From assembly GCA_008727115.1 (NCBI GenBank), contig CP044131.1, forward strand, positions 1,984,001 through 2,048,000: a stretch of 64,000 nucleotides of DNA. Reading direction: 5' to 3'. The position numbers were made by a program, and so were the translations under genes. The notes under the pieces are model-generated. The model was not told where the DNA came from, ran no database searches, and saw only the letters and a list, made by a program, of their open reading frames with translations. Below are positions 27,038 through 36,061 of the stretch, piece after piece (the first letter of the stretch is position 1; every line of letters starts with the position of its first letter). This stretch comes from Comamonas testosteroni. Lineage in GTDB: Bacteria; Pseudomonadota; Gammaproteobacteria; Burkholderiales; Burkholderiaceae_C.

Positions 27038-27703
27038 ATGAAGCTGCATACCTACTTCCGCTCCTCGGCCTCTTATCGCGTGCGCATTGCACTGCAACTC
27101 AAGGGCCTGTCTTATGAGTCCGTTCCGGTGCACCTCGTGCGTGGTGAACAAAAGGCCGAGGCCTATGCCAGCCAGGTAGGGGATGCCTTGGTCCCAGCCC
27201 TGGTAACCGATGAGGGCCAGTGGCTTACGCAATCCATGGCCATCATTGAATACCTTGATGAAACCCATGCCCAGCTGCCGTTGTTACCCCAAGATGCCTT
27301 GGGACGAGCCCATGTGCGAGCATTGGCCCAGATGGTGGCTTGCGAGATTCACCCCTTGAACAACCTGCGTGTGCTGAAGTACTTGGTGCACGAGTTGAAT
27401 GTCAGTGATGAGGTCAAGACTGCTTGGTATGCCCACTGGGTGCGCTCGGGGTTGGAGGCTTTCGAGCGTCAACTGCAACTGCTGGATGCCGAGCGCAAGG
27501 CAGCAGGCCAACAGCCTTCCGTTTTTTGCTGGGGTGATGTGCCTACGCTGGCGGAGTGCTGCTTGATTCCTCAGGTTTTCAATGCGCAGCGCTTCAATGT
27601 GAATTTGAACGGGCTGCCGCGTCTGATGGAGGTGGTGGAGCGCTGCAATGCCTTGCCGGCTTTTCAGCAGGCCCATCCTTCGGCCTGTCCAGATGCAGAG
27701 TGA
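27038..27703 (+). CDS. maiA: Maleylacetoacetate/maleylpyruvate isomerase (zeta-class GST)
   Basis: A 221-residue glutathione S-transferase of the zeta class. The signature SSASYRVRIAL is near the N-terminus, and the C-terminal helical domain carries LIPQVFNAQRF. It would convert maleylacetoacetate (or maleylpyruvate) to the fumaryl form using glutathione, and the divergent FAH-family gene would supply the next step. The dioxygenase that would come first is not in the window. The stop overlaps the region of possible pgeF starts, so pgeF may be co-transcribed. Confidence 0.88.
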   Translation: MKLHTYFRSSASYRVRIALQLKGLSYESVPVHLVRGEQKAEAYASQVGDALVPALVTDEGQWLTQSMAIIEYLDETHAQLPLLPQDALGRAHVRALAQMVACEIHPLNNLRVLKYLVHELNVSDEVKTAWYAHWVRSGLEAFERQLQLLDAERKAAGQQPSVFCWGDVPTLAECCLIPQVFNAQRFNVNLNGLPRLMEVVERCNALPAFQQAHPSACPDAE

Positions 27704-27713
27704 CGATAACGCC

Positions 27714-28646
27714 ATGAACCAAAGCCCTTGCGATAGCCTTCAGGCTGCCTCCAAGCCTGAGAAGTGGCCTTCATCTTGGCTGGTACCAGACTGGCCTGCC
27801 GTGCCGGGTGTCCATGCCCTTTGTACGTCGCGTGAAGGAGGGGTGAGCCAGGCCCCCTGGGGCAGCCTGAACCTGGGAGATCATGTTAGTGATGACCCGG
27901 CGCATGTGAGCCGTAACCGAGAGCTCTTCAACGCGGCGCTGCAAGCCTTAACCCCCGGAGCCTGCACGGCATTTTTGCAGCAGGTGCACGGCGTGGATGT
28001 GCTGGCGCTGAATGCAGGCAATGTCGAAAGCTCCAATGGCGCGGCTTTTGATGCCTGTGTCAGCAGCGATCCCGGTGTGGTTTGCACCATCATGGTGGCC
28101 GACTGTCTGCCGGTGCTGCTGGCACATGACTCCGGTCTGGTTGTCGGTGCTGCGCATGCTGGCTGGCGTGGGCTGGCTGGAATGCCGGCGGGAAGAAAGA
28201 CCGCTGACGGTCCTTTAGCTGTCGGTGTCTTGGAGCGACTTTTCGAGTCTTTTTGCCAGGAAGTGCAGGCGCAGCAAGCGCTTCCAGCTATTAAAAAAGA
28301 AGTGCCTCGGATTGCCGCTCATACGCAGGCTTGGCTGGGGCCGTGTATTGGTCCTGAATCCTTTGAGGTGGGGGCGGAAGTACGCGATATTTTCGTCGCC
28401 CATGACGCCGCTGCAGCTCAGCATTTTTTGCAGACAGACGGTGTCAAAGGCAAATATCTGGCCAACCTTCCCATGCTGGCCCGGCAAAGGCTTGCTGCAT
28501 TGGGCATTGCAGCAATCTTCGGCAACGATGGCAGCCAACCCTGGTGCACGGTCAGCAATGCGTCACGATTTTTTTCGCACCGGCGTGATGCTGCCAGCTT
28601 GGGAAGTAGTGGGCGATTGGCTGCCAGCATCTGGCGTGCTGCTTGA
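27714..28646 (+). CDS. pgeF: Peptidoglycan editing factor PgeF (YfiH/laccase-fold family)
   Basis: About 310 residues. The metal-site motifs of the family are visible: QVHGVDV, VADCLPVLL and AHAGWRGL, then WLGPCIGPESFEVG. PgeF is thought to hydrolyse mis-incorporated residues from peptidoglycan stems. Between WRGL and WLGP there are 52 residues, against 23 in E. coli YfiH from memory; part of the extra segment (QQALPAIKK) is encoded by a repeat-like stretch at 28271-28299. Start 27714 avoids overlap with maiA; 27693 is possible. The last 84 bases overlap the convergent small membrane-protein gene. Confidence 0.88.
   Translation: MNQSPCDSLQAASKPEKWPSSWLVPDWPAVPGVHALCTSREGGVSQAPWGSLNLGDHVSDDPAHVSRNRELFNAALQALTPGACTAFLQQVHGVDVLALNAGNVESSNGAAFDACVSSDPGVVCTIMVADCLPVLLAHDSGLVVGAAHAGWRGLAGMPAGRKTADGPLAVGVLERLFESFCQEVQAQQALPAIKKEVPRIAAHTQAWLGPCIGPESFEVGAEVRDIFVAHDAAAAQHFLQTDGVKGKYLANLPMLARQRLAALGIAAIFGNDGSQPWCTVSNASRFFSHRRDAASLGSSGRLAASIWRAA
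28271..28299 (-). repeat. Repeat-like stretch inside pgeF
   Basis: Read on the minus strand this gives TTTTTTAATAGCTGGAAGCG followed by CTTGCTGC. That matches the AATAGCT..TAGCGCTTG core of the intergenic repeats elsewhere in the window. It lies in frame within the pgeF insertion. Confidence 0.5.
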
Positions 28647-28877
28647 GACTGAGCTCTCGTTCGACTGTGCTGCAGCGAGTGCTTCCTGTTCGGCGCGCTG
28701 TTTGAGACGGCGCTTGCGAGCAGGTGTCCCAAAAATGTAGAGCACGATGGAAAGCGGCAGCATGCCGTAGAGCACAAAGGTGAAAAATGCACCCAGCAGG
28801 GTGCCGCTGGGGCTGGCGGCTTCGGCAATCGTCATCATGACGACGACATACATCCAGGCGATGGCGATGAGGTACAT
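28563..28877 (-). CDS. Small membrane protein, conserved hypothetical
   Basis: A 104-residue protein (ATG at 28877, MYLIAIAWMYVV). Two transmembrane segments cover about residues 2-18 and 24-47, followed by a basic segment KRRLKQR and a disordered Ser/Pro/Gln-rich tail ending PVRKKS. I recall similar two-helix proteins with a terminal PVRKE-type tail in other Comamonadaceae. Function unknown. Its 3' end overlaps the 3' end of pgeF by 84 bases on the opposite strand. A longer frame back to 29162 lacks support. Confidence 0.7.
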   Translation of the reverse strand: MYLIAIAWMYVVVMMTIAEAASPSGTLLGAFFTFVLYGMLPLSIVLYIFGTPARKRRLKQRAEQEALAAAQSNESSVSSSTPDAGSQSPTTSQAGSITPVRKKS

Positions 28878-29081
28878 GGTGTCTTGGCAAAGGTCTGGAA
28901 AGAGCGCTGATAAAGGGAAAGGCTGTGTCAAATCAGCAGTCTCAAGGCTACATGACGAATGTTCTTGTCGGAAATGCATGGCACATCGGTGACAATTCCT
29001 GCGTGTGAGCCGTATTGCAGATTCCGCAAGCGTTCCCAGACCCGGAGATCGTCGGTCGCTTGCCTTGACTAGGATGTAAGC

Positions 29082-30971
29082 ATGAATTTTGACCCGAGCT
29101 GGGGCCAGGCTGGCCAATCCATTCAACAATTCTGGCAGGAGCAGTGGAGCAAGAGCCTCCAAGCGCTTCAGCAGATGCAGAATCTCGCGCCTATGGCGCC
29201 CGCCAGTCTGCCGGGGCAGCTAGGCAGCAACCCCTGGGCTGCCATCATGGACTCCATGTCGTCTGCCTTGCCGCAGATGACCGCAGGCTTGACTCAGCCG
29301 GTTCAATTTGATGCTTCAAAGCTGCAGGAGTTGCAGCAGGAATATCTCCAGTCGGTTCAGGCACTCACCGACGCTCACAACGTACAGGCCATGCTGTCCA
29401 AGGACAAGCGCTTCTCCAAGCCTGAATGGAATGCCAACCCCGTAGCTGCGATGGCGGCGGCCAACTATTTGCTGGGCAGTCGCATGCTTGCGGGCATGGC
29501 CGAAGCAGTGCAGGGCGATGACAAGACCCGCAATCGTGTGCGCTTCGCGGTTGAGCAATGGGTGGCCGCCATGGCTCCCAGCAACTTTCTGGCCTTGAAT
29601 GCGGATGCGCTTAACAAGGTCGTGGAAACCAAGGGAGAGAGTCTGGCGCAAGGCATTGCCAATCTGCTTGCAGACATGCGCCAGGGCCATGTCTCCATGA
29701 CCGATGAAAGTCTTTTCACGGTGGGGGAGAACGTAGCAACGACCGAGGGCGCGGTGGTGTTTGAGAACGATTTGTTCCAGCTCATCGAATACAAGCCGCT
29801 GACGAGCAAGGTTTACGAGAAGCCATTTCTCATGGTGCCGCCTTGCATCAACAAGTTCTATATTCTGGATCTGCAGCCGGATAACTCCGTCATTCGCTAT
29901 GCCGTCGCGCAAGGCCACCGCACCTTTGTCGTTAGTTGGCGAAATCCCGATGAAAGCCTGAGCCACAAGACCTGGGACGACTATATTGAGGATGGCGTGC
30001 TCAAAGCGGTGAGTACCGTTCAGGATATCTGCCAAGTGCCGCAAATCAATGTACTGGGCTTCTGTGTGGGAGGCACCATGCTTTCTACGGCCTTGGCGGT
30101 GCTGGCTGCGCGTCATGCTCGTGAACAAGGGCAGCTCCAGGAACTTCAGCCCCAACGCAGTCGCGCTGCAGTGAAGACGACAAGCAAGGCTGGAGCAGGA
30201 AAAGTGCAGGAGCAGCCGTTCCCTGTAGCCAGCATGACGCTCTTGACCACGCTGCTTGATTTTCGTGACACCGGCATCTTGGACATTTTCATTGATGAAA
30301 ACATGGTACGTCTGCGCGAGATGCAAATGGGCAAGGGGGGGCTGATGAAGGGGCAGGACATGGCGTCCACCTTCAGCTTTTTGCGCCCTAATGACCTGGT
30401 CTGGAACTATGTGGTGGGCAACTACCTCAAGGGCGAAACTCCTCCGCCCTTTGACCTGCTCTACTGGAACAGCGACTCTACCAACCTGCCAGGCCCCTTC
30501 TATGCTTGGTACTTGCGCAATCTCTACCTTGAGAACAGTCTGATCAAGCCCGCAGCGCTGACCGTGTGTGGAGAGAAGGTCGATATCGGTCAGCTCAAGA
30601 TGCCTGTTTATATCTATGGTTCGCGTGAGGATCATATTGTTCCTGTTGCTTCGGCTTATGCCTCATCGCAAGTGCTCGGAGGAGAACGGCGCTTTGTAAT
30701 GGGGGCTTCTGGTCACATTGCCGGAGTCATCAACCCACCGGCGAAGAACAAGCGTAGTCACTGGTTGCGTGAAGATGGCGAATTCCCCAGCAATTTCAAT
30801 GAGTGGCAAGCGGGAGCGACGGAATATCCGGGAAGCTGGTGGACAGACTGGAGCAAATGGCTGGCAAGACATGCAGGCAAGCAACAAGCGGCCCCCAAGA
30901 CTTACGGGCGCAAGGCTGCCTATGCCGAAATTGAGGCTGCTCCTGGACGTTACGTTCTGGCCAAAGTGTGA
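29082..30971 (+). CDS. phaC: Class I poly(3-hydroxyalkanoate) synthase
   Basis: A 629-residue class I PHA synthase, a granule-associated cytosolic enzyme that polymerises (R)-3-hydroxybutyryl-CoA. The lipase-like box GFCVGG places the nucleophile at C328; the catalytic Asp (SREDHIVP) and His (SGHIAGVINPP) follow in order. A Lys/Arg/Ala-rich insertion around residues 352-375 is not part of the core. It is the first gene of phaC-phaA-phaB. No phasin or PhaR gene is present next to it. Confidence 0.96.
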   Translation: MNFDPSWGQAGQSIQQFWQEQWSKSLQALQQMQNLAPMAPASLPGQLGSNPWAAIMDSMSSALPQMTAGLTQPVQFDASKLQELQQEYLQSVQALTDAHNVQAMLSKDKRFSKPEWNANPVAAMAAANYLLGSRMLAGMAEAVQGDDKTRNRVRFAVEQWVAAMAPSNFLALNADALNKVVETKGESLAQGIANLLADMRQGHVSMTDESLFTVGENVATTEGAVVFENDLFQLIEYKPLTSKVYEKPFLMVPPCINKFYILDLQPDNSVIRYAVAQGHRTFVVSWRNPDESLSHKTWDDYIEDGVLKAVSTVQDICQVPQINVLGFCVGGTMLSTALAVLAARHAREQGQLQELQPQRSRAAVKTTSKAGAGKVQEQPFPVASMTLLTTLLDFRDTGILDIFIDENMVRLREMQMGKGGLMKGQDMASTFSFLRPNDLVWNYVVGNYLKGETPPPFDLLYWNSDSTNLPGPFYAWYLRNLYLENSLIKPAALTVCGEKVDIGQLKMPVYIYGSREDHIVPVASAYASSQVLGGERRFVMGASGHIAGVINPPAKNKRSHWLREDGEFPSNFNEWQAGATEYPGSWWTDWSKWLARHAGKQQAAPKTYGRKAAYAEIEAAPGRYVLAKV

Positions 30972-31114
30972 AAAAGCTTGAGGCACAATGAGCTTCATAT
31001 TGCGGTGCAGCATCGAGCATGCTTGCTGCAGTAGTAAGCCGCGGACTGCACGGTGAACACAAGGCAGTCCCACACCAGCATCATTTGTAAGAAACCTAGA
31101 AAGGTTCGTCAGCA

Positions 31115-32296
31115 ATGGAAGACATCGTTATCGTTTCCGCCGTTCGCACGGCAGTGGGCAAATTCGGCGGAACGCTGGCAAAAGTACCCGCGACCCAGTT
31201 GGGCGCCACAGTGATCAGCGAGGCCCTGAGCCGCGCCAAGCTTGGCAAAGATCAGGTGGGTGAAGTGATCATGGGGCAGGTGTTGACGGCTGGCGTTGGT
31301 CAAAATCCTGCGCGCCAGGCCATGATGGCAGCCGGTATTGCCAAGGAAACGCCAGCGCTGACGATCAATGCTGTGTGTGGCTCAGGCTTGAAGGCTGTGA
31401 TGCTGGCGGCGCAGGCGGTGGCAACCGGTGACAGCGAAATCGTGGTGGCAGGCGGTCAGGAAAACATGAGCCTGTCGGCCCATGTCTTGCCGGGATCGCG
31501 CGATGGTCAGCGCATGGGTGACTGGAAGATGGTGGACACCATGATCGTCGACGGCCTGTGGGACGTCTACAACCAGTACCACATGGGCATTACGGCGGAG
31601 AACGTGGCCAAGGAAAAGAACGTCAGCCGCGAGCAGCAGGATGCGCTGGCGCTGGCAAGCCAGCAAAAGGCGATTGCTGCGCAAGATGCCGACAAGTTCA
31701 AGGAAGAAATCGTTCCGGTGAGCATTCCCCAGCGCAAGGGCGACCCCGTTATTTTCGATACGGACGAATACATCAATCGCAAGACCAATGCGGATGTGCT
31801 GGCCACACTCAAGCCCGCCTTTGACAAGGCTGGCTCCGTGACTGCAGGTAACGCTTCAGGCTTGAACGACGGTGCCGCCGCTGTGGTGGTGATGACAGCC
31901 GCCAAGGCCAAGGCTTTGGGCCTGAAGCCTCTGGCCAAGATCGTCTCCTACGCTACCAGCGGCCTGGCGCCTGAAGTCATGGGCCTGGGTCCCGTGTATG
32001 CCACGCGCAAGGCGCTGGAGCGTGCAGGCTGGCAAGCTGCTGATGTCGACTTGTTTGAACTCAACGAGGCCTTTGCAGCACAAGCCTGTGCGGTGAACCA
32101 GGATCTGGGCATCGATACCTCCAAGGTCAACGTCAATGGCGGAGCTATTGCCATTGGTCACCCGATTGGTGCATCAGGCTGCCGTATCTTGGTGACTCTG
32201 CTGCACGAGATGCAGCGCAGTGGAGCCAAGAAAGGCCTGGCAGGTCTTTGCATTGGCGGCGGCATGGGCGTTGCCATGGCGCTTGAGGCCTGCTGA
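31115..32296 (+). CDS. phaA: Acetyl-CoA acetyltransferase (beta-ketothiolase)
   Basis: A 393-residue thiolase. The acyl-accepting cysteine is C88 in [11 protein letters not shown], the histidine lies in [10 protein letters not shown], and the second cysteine is C379 in LCIGGGMG. It condenses two acetyl-CoA to acetoacetyl-CoA, feeding PhaB. It lies 143 bases after phaC with its own ribosome site. The same enzyme could also run in beta-oxidation. Confidence 0.94.
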   Translation: MEDIVIVSAVRTAVGKFGGTLAKVPATQLGATVISEALSRAKLGKDQVGEVIMGQVLTAGVGQNPARQAMMAAGIAKETPALTINAVCGSGLKAVMLAAQAVATGDSEIVVAGGQENMSLSAHVLPGSRDGQRMGDWKMVDTMIVDGLWDVYNQYHMGITAENVAKEKNVSREQQDALALASQQKAIAAQDADKFKEEIVPVSIPQRKGDPVIFDTDEYINRKTNADVLATLKPAFDKAGSVTAGNASGLNDGAAAVVVMTAAKAKALGLKPLAKIVSYATSGLAPEVMGLGPVYATRKALERAGWQAADVDLFELNEAFAAQACAVNQDLGIDTSKVNVNGGAIAIGHPIGASGCRILVTLLHEMQRSGAKKGLAGLCIGGGMGVAMALEAC

Positions 32297-32568
32297 GCCG
32301 GTATTTGAGTCGGTATTTTGCAGACGGTGCTGGTGCTCCTGAAGGCCAGCCTGTTTGAAGGAGGCGCGGTGATTGTGGTGTACCAAAGTCTTCATTGAAG
32401 ACGGGTGTTGTGCCAGATCGCTGCGGACTCCTGTGAGCGAACTTTCTTTCAGAGATGGGCAATCCCTATTGCATGGAAGACGGCGTTCAGGAAGATAGAC
32501 GAAAACTAAAAAAGGTCTATCTCGGATAGTGTGATCGTGAAATAACCATTGATTGACAGGAGAGATGA
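32297..32568. other. 272-base phaA-phaB spacer
   Basis: Unusually long for an operon. It contains a close direct repeat CGGTATTT at 32299-32306 and 32311-32318. No gene or clear terminator; a secondary promoter for phaB is possible. Confidence 0.45.
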
Positions 32569-33306
32569 ATGGGGCAGAAAGTAGCGTACGTCACGGGGGG
32601 CATGGGTGGTATCGGTACCGCCATTTGCCAGCGTTTGCACAAGGATGGCTTCAAAGTGATCGCGGGCTGTGGCCCATCACGTGATTACCAGAAGTGGCTC
32701 AATGAGCAAACGCAATTGGGTTACACGTTTTATGCGTCAGTTGGGAATGTAGGTGCCTGGGAGTCCACGGTCGAGGCCTTTAACCAGACCAAAGCCGAGC
32801 ACGGAACAATCGACGTGCTGGTCAACAATGCGGGCATCACCCGCGACCGCATGTTTCTCAAGATGACGCCGGACGACTGGAAATCCGTCATTGAAACCAA
32901 CCTGAACTCCATGTTCAACGTCACCAAGCAGGTGGTGGGTGACATGGTGGAAAAGGGCTGGGGTCGCATTATCAATATCAGCTCGGTCAACGGTGCCAAG
33001 GGCCAGGCAGGCCAGACCAACTACTCGGCGGCCAAGGCTGGCATGCATGGCTTTACCATGGCTCTGGCTCAGGAGCTGGCAGCCAAGGGAGTAACGGTGA
33101 ATACGGTCAGCCCTGGCTACATTGGGACGGACATGGTCAAGGCCATTCGTGCAGATGTGCTGGAGAAGATTGTGGCTGGTGTGCCTGTCAAGCGATTGGG
33201 CGAGCCTGCTGAAATTGCCTCCATTATTTCGTGGCTGGCCTCGGACGAGGGCAGTTACTCCACGGGCGCAGACTTTGCTGTCAACGGTGGCTTGCACATG
33301 CACTGA
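32569..33306 (+). CDS. phaB: Acetoacetyl-CoA reductase
   Basis: A 245-residue short-chain dehydrogenase. The cofactor motif TGGMGGIG is at 9-16 and the catalytic Ser139, Tyr152 and Lys156 are in NISSVNG and NYSAAKAG. The overall sequence matches NADPH-dependent PhaB/PhbB, which makes (R)-3-hydroxybutyryl-CoA for PhaC. It is the last gene of the cluster, with a terminator 30 bases later. Confidence 0.94.
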   Translation: MGQKVAYVTGGMGGIGTAICQRLHKDGFKVIAGCGPSRDYQKWLNEQTQLGYTFYASVGNVGAWESTVEAFNQTKAEHGTIDVLVNNAGITRDRMFLKMTPDDWKSVIETNLNSMFNVTKQVVGDMVEKGWGRIINISSVNGAKGQAGQTNYSAAKAGMHGFTMALAQELAAKGVTVNTVSPGYIGTDMVKAIRADVLEKIVAGVPVKRLGEPAEIASIISWLASDEGSYSTGADFAVNGGLHMH

Positions 33307-33332
33307 GCATGGACTGAAATTTTCAGGAATAC

Positions 33333-33357
33333 AAAAAGGAGCTGAGGCTCCTTTTTT
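33333..33357 (+). terminator. Terminator after phaB
   Basis: AAAAAGGAGC pairs with GCTCCTTTTT around a TGAG loop, followed by more T. Confidence 0.92.
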
Positions 33358-33393
33358 CTTGGGTGGGCTGGATGCTTGGAATAGGGCTCAGTA

Positions 33394-33708
33394 TCAGCAG
33401 GTAATGACTTTTACCTCATAGCCTTGTCCCGTAGTGAGGACATCTTGAAGACGGTCAATGTTGGGGTGAGAGCCAGGCTGGGCTTGAGCATGCGCGGTGT
33501 GTTCGGCAAACAGTTTCAAACCCTCATGAGCGGCTGCTACGTTGATGCAACCGTGTCTGGAGTGGAGGGCATGATAGACCACGACAGAGCCTGATTTGCC
33601 CGGTATGTTGGGAATCGTGGCTGTGATCTGTCCATTCGCGTCAAGCAGCTGTAGCTCTTTGATATAGGCAACGGCAGGGAGACGCAGGAGGTTGTCTGCA
33701 AAAGTCAT
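33394..33708 (-). CDS. DUF2322 family protein
   Basis: A 104-residue soluble protein (ATG at 33708, MTFADNLLRLP). It contains LDANGQITATIPNIPGKSGS, VYHALHSRHGCINVAAAHEGL, HPNIDRL and ends GYEVKVITC, all matching my memory of DUF2322. The role is unknown. It is convergent with phaB, with the phaB terminator between the two stops. Confidence 0.85.
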   Translation of the reverse strand: MTFADNLLRLPAVAYIKELQLLDANGQITATIPNIPGKSGSVVVYHALHSRHGCINVAAAHEGLKLFAEHTAHAQAQPGSHPNIDRLQDVLTTGQGYEVKVITC

Positions 33709-33801
33709 GAGGTGATCGGTGAAATGGGGTTCAAGCGTTGCGGAAGCTAACGACGGACTTTTGAAAACAGGCAATCAGCAGTCCTAGCTGCTCTGATGCT
33801 A

Positions 33802-34482
33802 TCAGCGCAGAAGCGAGCCGTCTTCGCTACTGCGACCTCCTGGCATAAGGCCTGGGCCTGTGCTCATTCCTGCGCCTCCGCCATGAGAGCTGCCATTTCG
33901 TGCTCCTGCACCTGTTTGTCCATCACCCGCCTTTCGATTGCCGCCACTGCTCTGGCTTGGTCGCGCCGGGCCTTGAGGTGGAATCTGCAGCTGCGGTGAA
34001 ATGGGCTCCAGATCTAAAGCCTGGCGTATAAAGCTGCGCAGCGAAGCAACCAGCGCCGAGGTTTCGATAGGACGGCCTTCAACCATATCTTGCGCGGCGC
34101 GGGCGGCCATTGCCACTTGTTCTTCGGTGCCCAGCAAGATGATGTCGGACAAGGCGGCCTCCACGGCATCACGAATACGGCGGCGACGCTCGCTCAGACT
34201 TTCGCTGACAGGCTGTCGCTCGCCCAAGTTTGTATTCTTGAGATCGCGCAGATGCTCTGGGTTGACACTCAATGTTCCGGTAAAGGAACTGCCCAGCGTC
34301 TTGTAGGCTGCTATCAAGGTTTTCAACCGTTCATTGATCTGTCGATTTTCGCGCTCGCGTCGCTTCTGTACGGTATGCATGAACAGCAGGCGCACGCCCA
34401 TCATCAGGCAGGTCATGAGCAGCAAGCCCAGCAAAGTCGAGAGCAGAGAAGACCAGGAACTGAAGTCGAAGGAAGAGCGCAT
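33802..34482 (-). CDS. Membrane-anchored protein with Gly/Ser-rich tail
   Basis: About 226 residues from the ATG at 34482. One transmembrane helix at about 14-35 (LLSTLLGLLLMTCLMMGVRLLF) is followed by a basic, coiled-coil-prone segment (VQKRRERENRQINERLKTLI), a central region, and a 65-residue tail rich in Gly, Ser, Pro and Arg (about 165-226). No family recognised. The orientation should leave the bulk in the cytoplasm. Confidence 0.7.
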   Translation of the reverse strand: MRSSFDFSSWSSLLSTLLGLLLMTCLMMGVRLLFMHTVQKRRERENRQINERLKTLIAAYKTLGSSFTGTLSVNPEHLRDLKNTNLGERQPVSESLSERRRRIRDAVEAALSDIILLGTEEQVAMAARAAQDMVEGRPIETSALVASLRSFIRQALDLEPISPQLQIPPQGPARPSQSSGGNRKAGDGQTGAGARNGSSHGGGAGMSTGPGLMPGGRSSEDGSLLR

Positions 34483-34665
34483 GAAAATCTTTCGATAAGA
34501 CTGGGGGTTGGGGGTACGTCGCCGTAGCATGCTCAGCGTATCCAGCTCTTTCCTTTATGGATGCAGGCCAAGGCTGGTGTGGACTGAAGTGCAAGTCTTT
34601 AGGAGATGCAGTTTTGCCCTATGCTAGATAGTTGACATATCACCTACCTGAGAAAAAGAGACAAC

Positions 34666-35889
34666 GTGGTGGAGCCAGTGAATAGCCGGGGCCTGAACCC
34701 CTCTTGGATTATTGTGGCAGCGGGCATCAGTGCCTCCTTGCATGTGGGCAAACTGCCTCCAGCTGTGCCTTTGTTGCAGCAGCAGTTGGGTGTATCGCTG
34801 GTGCAGGCCGGATTTTTGCTCTCCACCGTACAGGTGGCGGGCATGGTGCTGGGACTGGTCGTTGGACTGGGGGCAGACAAATGGGGTTTGCGCCGCAGCG
34901 TGCTCGCTGGCTTGCTGCTGATGGCCTTGTCCAGCATGGTTGGCGCTGCCGCGACAGGTTTTGTCTGGCTGCTGACCTTGCGGGTGCTGGAAGGGCTGGG
35001 TTTTTTACTGGTTGCCATGCCCGCTCCAGGTTTGATTCGGCGCAACGTCAAGCCTTCCGAGCTGGGCGCGCGCATGGGTTGGTGGGGCTCCTATATGCCC
35101 ATAGGCAGCGCCATGGGCTTGCTGCTGGGGCCCTGGGTCCTGCAGGCAACCAGCTGGCAAGTCTGGTGGATGATTCTGGGAGTTGTTTCGGCACTGGCTG
35201 CCTATGCCGTGTGGCGCATGGTGCCAGCGGATGCTGGGGTCAATCCGGCTCCTGCTGCAATGACCGCCGAGGGGTGGCGTCCGCGCCTGGCACTGACGTT
35301 GCGCAGCCCCGGTCCCTGGCTGGTGTCCCTGGGCTTCATGGTGTATTCGGGGCAGTGGATGGGTATTGTCGGCTTTTTACCGACCTTGTATGCAGAGGCT
35401 GGACTGAGTGCCAAGCTCGCTGGTTTGCTGACTGCCGTGGTGGCCGCCAGCAATATGCTGGGCAATGTCGCAGCAGGAAAGCTGCTGAACCGTGGCTGGA
35501 GTCCAGCGCGCTGTCTGCAGACCGGCTATGTGCTGATGGGGCTGACAGCGCTGCTGGCCTATGTGCAGGTCGGAGGGGAGGCACTGGCACCTTTGTGGCT
35601 TCGCTTTGTAGCGGTAGCTCTGTTTTCTGCCACAGGTGGCCTGATACCTGCGACTTTGTTCACGACCGCCATGCACTTGGCACCTAGCCCAACGACGGTT
35701 TCTACGACCATGGGTCTTATGCAGCAGTGGTCCTGTGTTGGGCAGTTTGCAGGCCCGCCTTTGGTCGCAGCCGTGGCGGTCTGGATGGGCGGCTGGCAGT
35801 TCACCTGGATGGTGACAGGCAGCATGTGCGTTGCTGGATGGTTGCTGGCGCTGGGTGTGGGGCGCTGCTGGAGCCGGCTTGGGCGCTGA
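34666..35889 (+). CDS. MFS transporter (CynX/NimT-like)
   Basis: A 407-residue major facilitator with about 12 hydrophobic segments. The first loop has GLGADKWGLRRSVLAG, the DRxGRR-like motif A of MFS proteins in altered form. Overall style is like the CynX/NimT group of anion or antimicrobial transporters. The start is a GTG at 34666 (VEPVNSRG) after AAAAAGAG. No neighbouring enzyme indicates a substrate. Confidence 0.85.
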   Translation: MVEPVNSRGLNPSWIIVAAGISASLHVGKLPPAVPLLQQQLGVSLVQAGFLLSTVQVAGMVLGLVVGLGADKWGLRRSVLAGLLLMALSSMVGAAATGFVWLLTLRVLEGLGFLLVAMPAPGLIRRNVKPSELGARMGWWGSYMPIGSAMGLLLGPWVLQATSWQVWWMILGVVSALAAYAVWRMVPADAGVNPAPAAMTAEGWRPRLALTLRSPGPWLVSLGFMVYSGQWMGIVGFLPTLYAEAGLSAKLAGLLTAVVAASNMLGNVAAGKLLNRGWSPARCLQTGYVLMGLTALLAYVQVGGEALAPLWLRFVAVALFSATGGLIPATLFTTAMHLAPSPTTVSTTMGLMQQWSCVGQFAGPPLVAAVAVWMGGWQFTWMVTGSMCVAGWLLALGVGRCWSRLGR

Positions 35890-36061
35890 GTCACCCAAAG
35901 AGCAGGTCACCCTCTTTTTTGTGAGCTTAAGGCGCTTTATAGTAAAGGCTTGAAGCCTGTTTTTATGCTGAATTTTGGAGGGGCTTGGAGCCCCAACTTC
36001 AGAGCCACAGACTGCTTCACATGAGCGTCGTGGTGACACAGTACTTTCGTAGAGGAGCATC

